Source of the DNA: Paraburkholderia agricolaris
GTDB lineage: Bacteria; Pseudomonadota; Gammaproteobacteria; Burkholderiales; Burkholderiaceae
DNA: 64,000 nucleotides
Reading direction: 5' to 3'
Assembly: GCF_009455635.1 (NCBI RefSeq)
Contig: NZ_QPER01000001.1
Coordinates: 2,914,001-2,978,000, forward strand
The notes below the pieces were generated by a model. It saw nothing but the letters and a program-made list of their open reading frames with translations. It ran no database searches and was not told the origin of the DNA. Numbering within the stretch: position 1 is the stretch's first letter; the number at the start of each line of letters is the position of its first letter. This document shows positions 10,943 through 19,510 of this stretch, piece after piece. The position numbers and the translations under genes were made by a program.

Positions 10943-12178
10943 TCAATGCATGCCGTGCTGCGCCAGGAATCGCCTCAGACGCTCGACGCCCAGGTCCAGC
11001 CGGGCGGGATCGCAGGCATAGCACCAGCGTACGAAGCCCTCGCCTTCCCGGCCGAATGCGCTGCCGGGCGCCACGCCCAGGCCTACTTCCCGCACCATGG
11101 CCTTGCACAGCTCGAGGCTGCGCGCCGCGCCCGGCATCGAGAAAAACAGATACATCGCCCCCGGCGGCGCCTGCACGTCGACGCCCGGCACGGTGGACAG
11201 CGCGTGCACCAGATGATCACGCGATGCCTTCAGGTCGCGCACCAGGTCCTGCGTGAAGCGCTCACCCTGCTGGACCGCCGCGATCCCCGCCTGCTGAACG
11301 AAATCCGGCGCACACGACGTGTTGTACTCGACCAGCTTGCCCAGATCGCCCATCAGCGCGGCCGGCGCGACCAGCCAGCCGAGCCGCCAGCCGGTCATCA
11401 GCCATGCCTTGGAAAACGAGTTCACGCAGATCACGCGCTCGTCGCGCCCCGCCAGATCGAGAAACGACGGCGCCGTGCGCGAATGGGCGCCGTGCGCGCC
11501 GGTGCCGGCATCCGCATCGGCGTCCGGATAATAAAGACGCTCGTAGACTTCGTCGGCGACGATCCAGATACCGTGACGACGGCAATGCGCCAGCACGGCG
11601 CGCTGCTCGTCGCGGCTCATCACCCAGCCGGTCGGATTGTTCGGCGAATTGATCAGGAGCATCTTCGTGCCCGGCGTCAACGCTGCCAGCAATTGCTCGA
11701 GATCGAGTTGCCAGCCGCGCTCACCGTAACCCAGCGCGACGGTTTCCACATGCGCGCCGAGAATCTTGGGAATCTCGACCAGATTGGGCCACAGCGGCGT
11801 AACCGCCACGACGCGGTCGCCCGCCCCAACTACCAGCTGCGCGGCCAGCATCAACGCGTTGACACCGGCGCTCGTCACTGCGATATGGTCGGGCGAGGTC
11901 GTTCCGTGCAGCTCGCTGACGTAGCCCGCGAGTGCCGCGCGCAGCGGCGCGATGCCCAGGTTATGCGTATAGAACGTGGCGCCGGCGGCCAATGCGGCGC
12001 TGGCGGCGTCGCGGATAAAGGCCGGGGTCACCCGGTCGGACTCGCCGAACCAGAACGGCAGTACGTCGGCGACGCCGAAACCGGCATTCGCGACTTCACG
12101 GATCTGCGAAGGACGCAGTGCGCGCACCGCATCGCGCGCGTTAGGGACGGAGGGCACAGGCAGATCCGATTCGCTCAT
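10943..12178 (-). CDS. PLP-dependent class I/II aminotransferase
   Basis: A fold-type I aminotransferase of the aspartate aminotransferase superfamily, 411 residues. Visible landmarks are NSPNNPTGW (177-185), the PLP-pyridine Asp in ADEVYERLYY (209-212), and the Schiff-base lysine in VNSFSKAWLMTGWRLGW (Lys257). The ORF is open further upstream, but the ATG at 12178 has GGAAG just before it and gives a normal N-terminus. An insertion of Asp/Ala/Gly/His at residues 219-233 is unusual but lies in a surface loop. The substrate cannot be told from sequence. A LysR regulator is encoded just upstream on the same strand. Confidence 0.9.
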   Translation of the reverse strand: MSESDLPVPSVPNARDAVRALRPSQIREVANAGFGVADVLPFWFGESDRVTPAFIRDAASAALAAGATFYTHNLGIAPLRAALAGYVSELHGTTSPDHIAVTSAGVNALMLAAQLVVGAGDRVVAVTPLWPNLVEIPKILGAHVETVALGYGERGWQLDLEQLLAALTPGTKMLLINSPNNPTGWVMSRDEQRAVLAHCRRHGIWIVADEVYERLYYPDADADAGTGAHGAHSRTAPSFLDLAGRDERVICVNSFSKAWLMTGWRLGWLVAPAALMGDLGKLVEYNTSCAPDFVQQAGIAAVQQGERFTQDLVRDLKASRDHLVHALSTVPGVDVQAPPGAMYLFFSMPGAARSLELCKAMVREVGLGVAPGSAFGREGEGFVRWCYACDPARLDLGVERLRRFLAQHGMH

Positions 12179-12320
12179 CGAGGCTTCCAGACAGTGATGG
12201 ACAGGCAATAAGTAATGGGGCAAGGCTTGACGCCGGGGGAGGCGACAGTTTAGCGCGGCGCCTGGTTTTGGGACGGCGAAGTCACCGGGCGGCAAAGCGC
12301 GCCGGCGTCGTCAGTTCTTG

Positions 12321-13223
12321 TCAGTTCAAATCCTCCGCTCGCGCCGGCAATTGACGAATCAGGCTCCACACCGCCTCCGCCGCCGGCGACAACGAGCGGT
12401 CGCGCCGCCGCACCAGTTCGACCGTGCGCTCGGCGCGCGGCACGAGTGGCCGCGCCACCAACGCGGCGCCCGCCGGCAAAGGCAGCGCCAGCCAGGGCAA
12501 CACGCTTACGCCCACGCCCGCCTCGACCAGTCCAAAAACGGTCGCGGAATGCCCCAGCTCCTGCACCACAGTGGCGCTCACGCCGTATTCCTGCATCACA
12601 GCGTCGATGATCGGCCGGCTGCCTGACGCGTAGTCGAGCATGACGAGCTGCTGGCCGTCCAGGTCGGTCCATGCCACCCGCTCCCGCGCCGCCAGGGGGT
12701 GATCGTCGCGCGCAACCACGCAAAACGAATCCGTCATCAGGGATTCGCTGAGCAGGTCGTCGGCGGAAAACGGACCGATGATCACGCCGAAATCGACTTC
12801 TCCCGACTTCACCTTGCGCACCACGTCGCTTTGCACGTCGTCACGCAGACCCAATGTGATGTACGGAAACTGACGTCCGCACGCCGCCACCACGCGCGGC
12901 ATCAAGCGGCAGGCGACCGTCGGGCTCGCGGCCACCACCACACGCCCGCGACGCTGTTCGCCGATTTCGCGGATCTCGCGCAAGGCGTCGTCCAGATCCG
13001 TCAGCAGGCGTGACACGCTCGATACCAGGTTGCCGCCGACGTCCGTTAACTGCACCTCGCGCGTGGTGCGGTCGATCAGCTTCAGGCCAATTTCGCCTTC
13101 CAGCTCACGTACGCAGCGGCTGACCGCCGATTGCGTCAGACCGATCTCATCGCCGGCCCGACTGAAGCTCTGCAAACGGGCGACCTCAATGAAAACCCTT
13201 AGCTGACGCAGCGTCACATTCAT
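12321..13223 (-). CDS. LysR-family transcriptional regulator
   Basis: The 300-residue product has the N-terminal winged helix-turn-helix of LysR proteins (LRQLRVFIEVARLQSFSRAG, LTQSAVSRCVRELEGEIG). An effector-binding periplasmic-protein-like domain follows (residues about 90-295), including VVVAASPTVACRLMPRVV. It precedes the aminotransferase on the same strand by 142 bp. LysR proteins usually control neighbours and themselves, but no target can be named. Start: ATG at 13223 is the only one that fits the family N-terminus. Confidence 0.93.
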   Translation of the reverse strand: MNVTLRQLRVFIEVARLQSFSRAGDEIGLTQSAVSRCVRELEGEIGLKLIDRTTREVQLTDVGGNLVSSVSRLLTDLDDALREIREIGEQRRGRVVVAASPTVACRLMPRVVAACGRQFPYITLGLRDDVQSDVVRKVKSGEVDFGVIIGPFSADDLLSESLMTDSFCVVARDDHPLAARERVAWTDLDGQQLVMLDYASGSRPIIDAVMQEYGVSATVVQELGHSATVFGLVEAGVGVSVLPWLALPLPAGAALVARPLVPRAERTVELVRRRDRSLSPAAEAVWSLIRQLPARAEDLN

Positions 13224-13628
13224 TTACCGACCTCATCAATAACCCCATTTAATGAGCATTGTATGGCGAAATGCCGCACCACAGTCGTGTTCAGTGACAT
13301 CGCTGCAATGCAGCAATAAGGCGCAAACGCACGCTGGCCGGGCTTGATTGCACAAGATTGGTGATTGTCCCGATTTGCGAGATGGGTTTTTTGGATTCTT
13401 ATACGCCCCTAGCTAGCGCCCGCGCTGGCCCGCTGTCACAGGGCTTTCTGGTAGTTGGACTCGGCTTGGCACACTTCCTGCATTTACATGCACACAGGGT
13501 CGGCGCCATGACTTCTGACTGAAATGAAACCGTGGCAAGCCCGCCCCCCCTTGGCACTCGCCTATCGAGTGCATGGAGAGTGCGCGGCGCGGGGCAGCGC
13601 ACCGGAGTTAGCTTCGCTGAGGTGAAAC
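13224..13628. other. Gene-free interval between LysR gene and transposase relative
   Basis: 405 bp without a supported gene. The part next to the LysR start (13224-13330) is less GC-rich than its surroundings and is the likely promoter/operator zone. No terminator or insertion-sequence terminal repeats were recognised at the right side. Confidence 0.4.
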
Positions 13629-14030
13629 ATGATGCTGTTCGACGATTTGAGAGACAACGAGTGGGCGCTGGTCGAGGCGTTGTTCTGTGCGGAGCCAGCA
13701 CGGAGCGAACGGCGCGGTCGGCCACGCGTGGAAGCACGCGCGGTTGTCAACGCCGTGCTTTGGGTGCTATCGACGGGCGAAGGCTGGTCCAAGCTGCCGG
13801 GCCGCTATCCGTCGCCGCCGACTTGCCGCCGTCGCTTCGACGAATGGCAAGCCGATGGTACGCTCGCCGAAATAGTTAAGCGACTCGGCACCAGCGGCCG
13901 TGAAATTTCGCTGCGTGGGCGCATTGGCGCGACCGCCGCGAAACCGCCGGCACCGCCGAGCCGCGACCGCCTGCGTGGCGCGTTCTGGACCAATCCGGAA
14001 TCGTGGCGCGCGCCGGTCAAGATGGCCTGA
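13629..14030 (+). CDS. One-domain protein related to IS5/IS402-type transposase N-terminus
   Basis: Residues 1-85 resemble the DUF4096-type helix-turn-helix at the N-terminus of IS5-family transposases: LRDNEWALVEALF, RRGRPRVEARAVVNAVLWVLSTGEGWSKLP, and PSPPTCRRRFDEWQADGTLAEI. The catalytic DDE domain is missing. After residue 90 the chain becomes a basic, Pro/Ala-rich tail unrelated to transposases. A good ribosome site (GAGGTGAAAC) precedes the ATG. It is either a decayed element end or a DNA-binding domain kept for another role; no terminal inverted repeats were seen. Confidence 0.65.
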   Translation: MMLFDDLRDNEWALVEALFCAEPARSERRGRPRVEARAVVNAVLWVLSTGEGWSKLPGRYPSPPTCRRRFDEWQADGTLAEIVKRLGTSGREISLRGRIGATAAKPPAPPSRDRLRGAFWTNPESWRAPVKMA

Positions 14031-14356
14031 CGCGAATTGTTTTGCCTCCGGGCGCCTGCGGGCGCCCGGCGTGTATCTGGGCCGCCGTGCGTTCGCCGTA
14101 CGCCGTATGTCGACGTCCGTCGACACCCGCCTGGCCTGCAATGGGCACCGCTTCCCGGCGCGCCCAACACAGTCGTCGCTTCCTGTTCCACGGACTTCAC
14201 CGACTTCATCGCCGCGCCGCTTCAGACACCTGACGCGGCTCGACGGTTGCGGATGAAACATCCATTTACCATTACTTACAGCGTGCTTTCGTGACTCGGC
14301 ATACCTTATGTGTATGCAAACAGGCCTTGAGTCGATCGGCTTGACGGGAGCTCAGC
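14031..14356. other. Gene-free interval with a strong hairpin
   Basis: 326 bp with no supported gene. A perfect 9-bp GC stem (14048-14056 with 14061-14069, 4-nt loop) follows the transposase-like gene but lacks a T-tract. The AT-richer 14255-14320 segment probably contains the promoter of the small secreted protein gene. Confidence 0.4.
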
Positions 14357-14611
14357 ATGAAACCAATGTCACTGCTTCTGTGCGGCATTGTCGTTTCATC
14401 AATGGCCGCACCGGCGCTCGCACAGCAGCGCCCACAAGGCTGGAACTGGCGGCCGGATCACACGGCCACGGTTCAGGCCTGGCAGCAAAACGATGCGCGC
14501 GGACGCGACTTCACACCGCCTGCGCCGCGTGGAGATTTGCGCGGCGATATCGCGAGCAATGCGCGCATGCGGCCGGAGCCGCCGCGCGAAGATGCCGCGC
14601 GGCGCCGCTAG
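14357..14611 (+). CDS. Small secreted protein of unknown function
   Basis: 84 residues. Residues 1-22 form a clear Sec signal peptide (hydrophobic LLLCGIVVSSMAA, cleavage after ALA before QQRPQG). The mature part of about 62 residues is hydrophilic and rich in Arg, Asp, Pro, with Trp at two places in WNWRPD. A good ribosome site (GGGAGCTC) lies before the ATG. No family is recognised. A strong terminator follows at 14734-14764, supporting a monocistronic transcript. Confidence 0.75.
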   Translation: MKPMSLLLCGIVVSSMAAPALAQQRPQGWNWRPDHTATVQAWQQNDARGRDFTPPAPRGDLRGDIASNARMRPEPPREDAARRR

Positions 14612-14942
14612 CGGCATCACGCAATCCAACGCACTGCATGTGCATGGCGAATTGAACGATTGGGGAACCACCCGGCGTGGCGCCAGTCTGATTTAACGCC
14701 ATTAGCACAGCGTGGCAGTAGTAATTCCGGTACGCCCGTATCCTTGCGATACGGGCTTTTTTTTGCTTTTTTGCCTTAGCGAACGATCGATGCGCGATCA
14801 GCGGACAGACAATGCGCGCTGCGCCCAAGGCCATACGCAGGACCATAAGGCGGGCTATAAGCCGGACCACAACTCGGAGCGATAAAATCACCGCCAGCCG
14901 CGCAAAGCGGCCGGGGAAACAGCGCCAGTTTGCCGCCCCGGC
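14612..14942. other. Gene-free interval containing a terminator
   Basis: Apart from the terminator at 14734-14764 I see no supported feature here. Both flanking genes point into this interval. Confidence 0.4.
14734..14764 (+). terminator. Rho-independent terminator
   Basis: 9-bp perfect stem (14734-14742 with 14748-14756), 5-nt loop, then eight T. It ends transcription of the small secreted protein gene. Confidence 0.92.
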
Positions 14943-15266
14943 CTAAGGCCGGGCTTCGAGAGCAGCTGCGGGCCGCGCTTCGGCTGTGGCGACGACGTAA
15001 TCGTTCATGCGCTGCGCGCTCCAGCTCAACAGGCGCTCGTCGTGCTCGAGTCTCGCGAACTCGGCCCGGCCCCGCTCAGTGAGCACGGCGATATCGACCG
15101 GCGCATGAAAACCTGGGGCCGGAGCGACCGTGCGCTGCCGAACAGTGTCCATCAGGCCTAACGCGCGAAGATATTGGAAGACGCCCGGCCGTCTGGCCCA
15201 TGGAACCTGGCGATATTGCGCCCGCCGCAGCGCTTCAAGTACCGCTTCGTTGGAATACGTGGTCAT
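14943..15266 (-). CDS. Hypothetical protein, winged-helix-like
   Basis: 107 residues, not recognised. The chain has short amphipathic helices (NEAVLEALRRAQYRQVPWA, GVFQYLRALGLMDTV). A strand/turn/helix, DIAVLTERGRAEFARLEHDE, has the look of the wing and last helix of a small winged-helix protein (LTERGR is common there). The last 15 residues are Ala/Arg-rich. The upstream region has a purine-rich AAGAAAGAAGTGAG before the ATG, a plausible ribosome site. It could be a DNA-binding regulator, but this is only a structural guess. Confidence 0.55.
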   Translation of the reverse strand: MTTYSNEAVLEALRRAQYRQVPWARRPGVFQYLRALGLMDTVRQRTVAPAPGFHAPVDIAVLTERGRAEFARLEHDERLLSWSAQRMNDYVVATAEARPAAALEARP

Positions 15267-15454
15267 CTCACTTCTTTCTTAAAGTGCAGCTATGACACAT
15301 CTATGCCAACACGTCACCGCGCCACCAGTGACGCGCATAGCACCCGCCCTTGGCTGGAAGCCGGCCGCATGCCTTGCTCCGCCAGGTGCTGCCTGGTCTG
15401 GTTTTCGGAACCCCCGTCTGAACGGCATGTTAGCGTTCTCTCTGCGGACCGACG

Positions 15455-16243
15455 ATGCAACCGCTGCGGCGCGATAGCAAGCCCGTAGAATTGTCCCGAA
15501 AGACATACGTTACCCCATTTAAATTGATTCTATTCACTTTATTAGCGCTTTTTTTTGCAGCAATCGTGCTATGGAAACGCGCCCGCGCGCCTCTCACCAT
15601 TGTCACGATCGCCCTATTCTGGCTGCTTGCCACCGGCTGGCTCACCGCGCCATTGCTGGAATTGGCGCAGCCGCACCGGCAAACCGACACGCCCGCCAGC
15701 TTCGCGCCGCGCACCGCGATCATCATGCTCGGCGGAGGCACTGCCTACGACGAAAACGACGTGCTCGTGCCACCGCCAGACGTGATCGCGCGCATCGCAG
15801 CGAGCGCCGAAAGCTATGCGGCTTGCAAGCGTACGGCAGCCACGTGTCAGGTGATCGTGAGCGGCGGCAATCCGCAGCGGCGCGCCGCCAGCGAAGCGGA
15901 CACCTACCTGCCGTATCTGCTGCGCAAACAGGTGCCGCGCGCGGACATCGTGCTGGAAAACCGCAGCCGCACCACTTATGAGAACGCGCGCAACGTCTCG
16001 GCTATTCTCGAACGATCACGTTACGATTCCCTGATACTCGTCACCTCGGCGTATCAGATGCCGCGCGCATTGCTCAACTTCCATCGTTTCGGCATTACGC
16101 CTCAACCGTTGATCTCGAGCGCGAGACATGCACGTCTCGGTGTACTGCCGCACTATGACAACCTGGTGAATGCCGAGCTCGCACTGCACGAACTGGTTGG
16201 AATCGCGCAATTTCATGTCTATCGTGCAATCGGATGGTTCTGA
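15455..16243 (+). CDS. YdcF/ElyC-type (DUF218) membrane protein
   Basis: 262 residues. Two transmembrane helices (about 22-42 and 47-68) precede a DUF218 domain: TAIIMLGGGTAYDENDV, CQVIVSGGNPQ, RSRTTYENARNVSAIL and LILVTSAYQMPRALLNF are the standard motifs. ElyC and SanA relatives act in envelope and peptidoglycan-precursor homeostasis, but many DUF218 proteins have unknown substrates. ATG 15455 lacks a clear ribosome site; a TTG at 15491 is possible but has none either. It is flanked by a divergent hypothetical gene and followed by an AT-rich promoter region. Confidence 0.88.
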   Translation: MQPLRRDSKPVELSRKTYVTPFKLILFTLLALFFAAIVLWKRARAPLTIVTIALFWLLATGWLTAPLLELAQPHRQTDTPASFAPRTAIIMLGGGTAYDENDVLVPPPDVIARIAASAESYAACKRTAATCQVIVSGGNPQRRAASEADTYLPYLLRKQVPRADIVLENRSRTTYENARNVSAILERSRYDSLILVTSAYQMPRALLNFHRFGITPQPLISSARHARLGVLPHYDNLVNAELALHELVGIAQFHVYRAIGWF

Positions 16244-16356
16244 ATCTCACGTGTTGCAGAAAGACAATTTATTTAGAGATGCGAATATTCCCTGTATCGA
16301 CAAGACATTATCGAATTGGACACGCCATCGGCATCGATAATGACCGCGGCGCGAAC

Positions 16357-16390
16357 GTAACAAGATGTAACTAATTGTCATTACCGTTAC
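16357..16390 (+). promoter_or_regulatory. Candidate response-regulator binding repeats
   Basis: GTAAC occurs at 16357-16361 and 16367-16371, exactly 10 bp apart, and inverted (GTTAC) at 16386-16390. Head-to-tail half-sites one helical turn apart are typical of OmpR-family regulators. A -10-like TAGAAT at 16421-16426 lacks a good -35, which fits an activated promoter for the gene at 16489. Confidence 0.5.
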
Positions 16391-16488
16391 AAAACGTCCG
16401 CTGGAGCGGATTTTGCTCGCTAGAATGCATTGTCTTTCCGATTGGACAGGCAAATACTCGGGTCCATAACCACTCTGCGGAGGTAACA

Positions 16489-16734
16489 ATGAAGAAAGTG
16501 TCCCTGGCGATCCTGATTTCCCTCGGTGCCGTAACGGGTGCAGCCTATGCGCAGGACAACGGCGTCATGATGAGTACCGATCCGGCCAAGGCCGCCGACG
16601 TCGAGCAACGCGCGCAAGAGTTGCAAAACCGCCAGCAAGCAATGGAAAGCGCACCGGCTATGCCGGCAAAACATCACAAGATGGCTCCCCATCATCATAA
16701 GAAGGCCGCCAAGGCCGACGCCGCCAGTTCGTAA
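16489..16734 (+). CDS. Small secreted His-rich protein
   Basis: 81 residues. Residues 1-21 are a signal peptide (KKVSLAILISLGAVTGAAYA, cleavage before QDN). The mature peptide is helical, with AADVEQRAQELQNRQQAME, and ends in a His/Lys-rich tail (KHHKMAPHHHKKAAKAD) that could bind metal ions or heme, although no such family is recognised. The start is fixed by a strong ribosome site (CGGAGGTAAC at 16478-16487); the frame is open upstream, but no better start exists. Possible response-regulator repeats lie about 100 bp upstream and a terminator follows at once, so it is a stand-alone regulated gene. Confidence 0.8.
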   Translation: MKKVSLAILISLGAVTGAAYAQDNGVMMSTDPAKAADVEQRAQELQNRQQAMESAPAMPAKHHKMAPHHHKKAAKADAASS

Positions 16735-16775
16735 GCGTAGTTCGCAACATCATCCGCAGCCCTGCCGCGGAGATG

Positions 16776-16812
16776 AAAAGCCGAAGCCGGCACCGCCGGT
16801 TTCGGCTTTTTT
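16776..16812 (+). terminator. Rho-independent terminator
   Basis: 15-bp stem with one G-T mismatch (16776-16790 with 16796-16810), 5-nt loop, T-run to 16812. It ends the His-rich peptide transcript. Confidence 0.92.
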
Positions 16813-16932
16813 GTTGTCTAATGAACTTGCTGCAGGCTCGCTGCGCCCGGCTGACGTTATGCTAAAGTCGCGCACCGACCGGCGCCCGCCGGAATCCCCC
16901 TAACCTGTGCGCACCTTGGTGCGGAGGACAGC

Positions 16933-17190
16933 ATGAGCAACATTCAGCTAGATATCGAATGGACTGAAGCGGCATCCCGCAAAATCGAAAAACTGATGCC
17001 GCGTGGCGGTCAGGAAGCGTTCCTCGCGCTGCCGCCCGTCGAATGCCTGCCGATGGAAGGCGACGTGCTGTTTCTTGGCCCGAACGGCAAGCAACAACCG
17101 TTTATCGTCGCAGAGCGCCAGTATCACCACGACGGCGATGCGGACTGGACCATCATCCTGATCCTCGACGTCCCGCAAGCCACGCACTAA
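16933..17190 (+). CDS. Hypothetical protein
   Basis: 85 residues, cytoplasmic by composition, acidic, no signal or membrane segment. Visible features are a short helix (TEAASRKIEKLMP) and a beta-rich second half (GDVLFLGPNGKQQPFIVAERQYHHDGDADWTIILILDV). A strong ribosome site (GGAGGA) lies 5 bp before the ATG, so the gene is probably expressed. It is followed by nested inverted repeats at 17197-17245 that may act as a terminator. No family is recognised. Confidence 0.72.
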   Translation: MSNIQLDIEWTEAASRKIEKLMPRGGQEAFLALPPVECLPMEGDVLFLGPNGKQQPFIVAERQYHHDGDADWTIILILDVPQATH

Positions 17191-17196
17191 AGATAA

Positions 17197-17245
17197 ACGG
17201 CGAGCACCGCACGGGCCGGATCCGGCCTGGCAGTTCGCTCGCCGT
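17197..17245. other. Nested inverted repeats between convergent genes
   Basis: Outer 9-bp arms 17197-17205 and 17237-17245 enclose a 14-bp palindrome at 17214-17227. It lies between two convergent genes and may block read-through in both directions; there is only a short T-run downstream. Confidence 0.45.
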
Positions 17246-17285
17246 TGTCCGGCTTTTCCTACCCGGCAGTTCACCTCAAAAGCGC

Positions 17286-17576
17286 TCAGGCGATCTTCGA
17301 CACGACCCGAATTTCCGCGTGTTCGACCCAATCCGCCGCGGCTTTCTTGTAAGCCGCAATGTGTGCGGACGCAGCGTGCGCCGCCAACGCTTCCTTGCTG
17401 GCCCAACGCTCGACAAACACGAACCGGCGTGGCTCCTGCACGTCACGATGCAGATCGTATTGAAGCGCGCCCGGCTCCTCGCGCGTTGGCCCGACGATGC
17501 CTTCCAGCGCTTTGCGCAACTGCTCCTCATAACCCGGCTTTGCCACCGAGATTGCGACCACGGCGATTTCAGCCAT
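17286..17576 (-). CDS. Antibiotic biosynthesis monooxygenase (ABM) domain protein
   Basis: 96 residues forming one ABM/dimeric alpha-beta barrel domain: IAVVAISVAKPGYEEQLRKAL, then REEPGALQYDLHRDVQEPRRFVFVERW, and the helix AAHAASAHIAAYKK. Family members are small cofactor-free monooxygenases, quinol-handling or stress proteins; the substrate is not predictable. The ATG at 17576 is chosen because GGAGGA lies just before it; the frame is open 12 codons upstream. It converges on the hypothetical gene to its left. Confidence 0.9.
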   Translation of the reverse strand: MAEIAVVAISVAKPGYEEQLRKALEGIVGPTREEPGALQYDLHRDVQEPRRFVFVERWASKEALAAHAASAHIAAYKKAAADWVEHAEIRVVSKIA

Positions 17577-18115
17577 GCCTGTCCTCCGTTGTTTCAGGAA
17601 AAGCAGCAGCATACCCGCCCCCCGTCAAACCTGCAGGCGGCCACGCGCTACCTGCAAACATGCACGGCGGCAGTTGGATTACCCGGATGCAAGGCAAACC
17701 GCGCGCGTGAAACGTCTGAGCACCGTCCTTGCCTGGAGTTTGGCGGGCGGCCACTTACCGCCCTGCTACCCTCGGCTTCATACGCGTGATTGATTCCATT
17801 TGAAAGGATCGGTCCTGCGCAAGGCGAACGCGCGCGAAGCTCACGCGCAACGCCCACGACGCCAGAGCCAAAGCCGCGTTACCGCCCGTCTGCCAGGCAC
17901 CCGGCCAACTCTTGCGTCTGTGATAACCCGCACATTCATGCAAAGTGCGAACTGATAGACTGATTTTGACAAATCCCGCCGGAGTCCCGCATGGCTGGCA
18001 TTGCTCTCCGCGTTCCCGGGCCGTACCCACCTTGCCCTACCAACGCCTGGGCTGTGCCTCCGTTGCGCGCCGAATCTGTTCGCGCGCCCCGTCACCCGCT
18101 TGCCGCGATGCCGTC
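17577..18115. other. Long interval before the EAL gene
   Basis: 539 bp with no gene I can support. The EAL frame is open back to a GTG at 17945, so part of 17945-18115 could be coding if an upstream start is used, but that stretch reads as Arg/Pro/Cys-rich, non-protein-like sequence. Confidence 0.4.
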
Positions 18116-18151
18116 ATGCCCGCTCTCATGCCCGCCCTTATGCCCGCTCTC
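18116..18151 (+). repeat. Three tandem 12-bp units (MPAL) at the EAL gene start
   Basis: Units start at 18116, 18128 and 18140, each ATGCCCGCYYTY, with a partial fourth at 18152. Each begins with an in-frame ATG. Changes in copy number would keep the reading frame. Confidence 0.85.
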
Positions 18152-19447
18152 ATGCCAACCGTCAGCGAATTGACCCTGCGCGGCCTGCTCCCGCATCTGG
18201 TCCGGGACGAGTCCGGCTGGACCGCGACATGGCGCGCGCTGACCCTGCATAGCGTGTTCCAGCCGGTGCTGTCCGTCACGCATCAGTGTGTGGTCGGCTA
18301 CGAGGGGCTGTTGCGCGCGTTCGATCCGGTCGGCCTGCCGGTATCGCCGGAGGTGCTGTTCTCCGGCACACGTTCGGCCGCCGACGCACGCGAACTCGAC
18401 CGCATCGCGCGTTGCCTGCATGTGGCGAATTTCATGGAACAAGGCATCAGCACCGGATGGCTGTTTCTGAACACGCGTCCCCAGGTGTTCGAAACCGGCT
18501 GGCCGCAGCGGACCTTCATCGACGAACTCTCGGCGCACTTCGGCTTGCCGCAGGAGCGCATCGTGATCGAAGTACTCGAGCAACCCGCCGACGATGAATC
18601 CGCCGTCGCCAGCATGCTCGCCGCTTCTCAGCCACGCGACTTCCTGATTGCGATCGACGACTTCGGCACCGGTTTTTCGAACTTCGACCGTGTGTGGCGC
18701 TTTCGGCCCGACATCGTCAAGCTCGACCGTTCGCTGGTTGCGCGAGCGGGCAAGCGTGAAGGCGACGATTCGATGATCGGCCATCTGATCGCGATGCTCC
18801 ATCAGTCCGGCACGCTGGTGCTCGCCGAAGGCGTCGAAACTGACGAAGAATTGATGATTCTGATGCAGGCCGACGTCGATTTCGTGCAGGGTTTCTGGCT
18901 CGGCCAGCCACAGAGTTCAGTGCAGGCGGCATGCGCCGGGGTGCCGGCGCAGATCGAGTCGATGTGGGCCAAGTTCGCCGCTTATGAACACGCCCACGCC
19001 GGCCACCAGCGGCTCGGCTTCGAAGGGTTCGCCGAAGCCGTACTCGCCGCCGCCGACACGTTCAAAGCCACCGGCGATCTGCAGCAGGCGGCGCAAAAGA
19101 TCTGGCATCTGCGCGAGGCGCGCCGGGTGTTCATCACCGACGGCCAGGGCGAACAGACTCAAGCGTCGATCTCAGCCGCCTCGGTGCCGCCGCCCCCGTC
19201 GCGGCTCGCACCGCTCTACACCGATACGCGCAGCAACTGGTCGCGGCGATCCTATTTCAAGCACGCGCTCGCCGCGCCGGGGCGCGTCGCGATGATGGGG
19301 CCGCACTATTCGCTCGCGGACGGCCAGGACTGCTATACGGCGGCAATCGCGTTCGAGCGTAACGGCACGCATGTGCTCTGCGTCGACTTTGTGCCGGCGA
19401 CGTCGGCGGCCGATACGCGTTCTGGCGGGCGCGCAGGCAAACGCTGA
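18116..19447 (+). CDS. EAL-domain cyclic-di-GMP phosphodiesterase with C-terminal Cache-like domain
   Basis: The EAL domain (about residues 40-290) keeps the residues needed for c-di-GMP hydrolysis: YEGLLR (variant of EAL), the Asn of FLNTRP, the Glu of IEVLEQ, DDFGTGFSN, KLDRSL, EGVET and QGFWLG. An active enzyme is therefore likely. The C-terminus (LYTDTRSNWSRRSYFKHALAAP...GPHYSLADG) resembles a PDC/Cache-type ligand-binding domain but has no membrane helix, so it would be cytoplasmic. There is no GGDEF domain. The start is uncertain: four in-frame ATGs lie 12 bp apart at 18116-18154 in a tandem MPAL repeat, and none has a clear ribosome site. Confidence 0.88.
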   Translation: MPALMPALMPALMPTVSELTLRGLLPHLVRDESGWTATWRALTLHSVFQPVLSVTHQCVVGYEGLLRAFDPVGLPVSPEVLFSGTRSAADARELDRIARCLHVANFMEQGISTGWLFLNTRPQVFETGWPQRTFIDELSAHFGLPQERIVIEVLEQPADDESAVASMLAASQPRDFLIAIDDFGTGFSNFDRVWRFRPDIVKLDRSLVARAGKREGDDSMIGHLIAMLHQSGTLVLAEGVETDEELMILMQADVDFVQGFWLGQPQSSVQAACAGVPAQIESMWAKFAAYEHAHAGHQRLGFEGFAEAVLAAADTFKATGDLQQAAQKIWHLREARRVFITDGQGEQTQASISAASVPPPPSRLAPLYTDTRSNWSRRSYFKHALAAPGRVAMMGPHYSLADGQDCYTAAIAFERNGTHVLCVDFVPATSAADTRSGGRAGKR

Positions 19448-19456
19448 GCCTGCCCC

Positions 19457-19494
19457 GGCTGCGCTCAGGCCTCGCTGGCCGCAGCCCCTTTTAT
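19457..19494 (+). terminator. Possible terminator after the EAL gene
   Basis: 7-bp arms 19457-19463 and 19480-19486 with a smaller inner stem, followed by CCTTTTATCC. The T-run is short, so this is a weak candidate. Confidence 0.4.
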
Positions 19495-19510
19495 CCTCTT
19501 CAGTCCTTCT

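Noticed and set aside
13629..14070. Complete insertion sequence
   Set aside because: No DDE domain, no terminal inverted repeats and no target duplication were found around the transposase-like gene.
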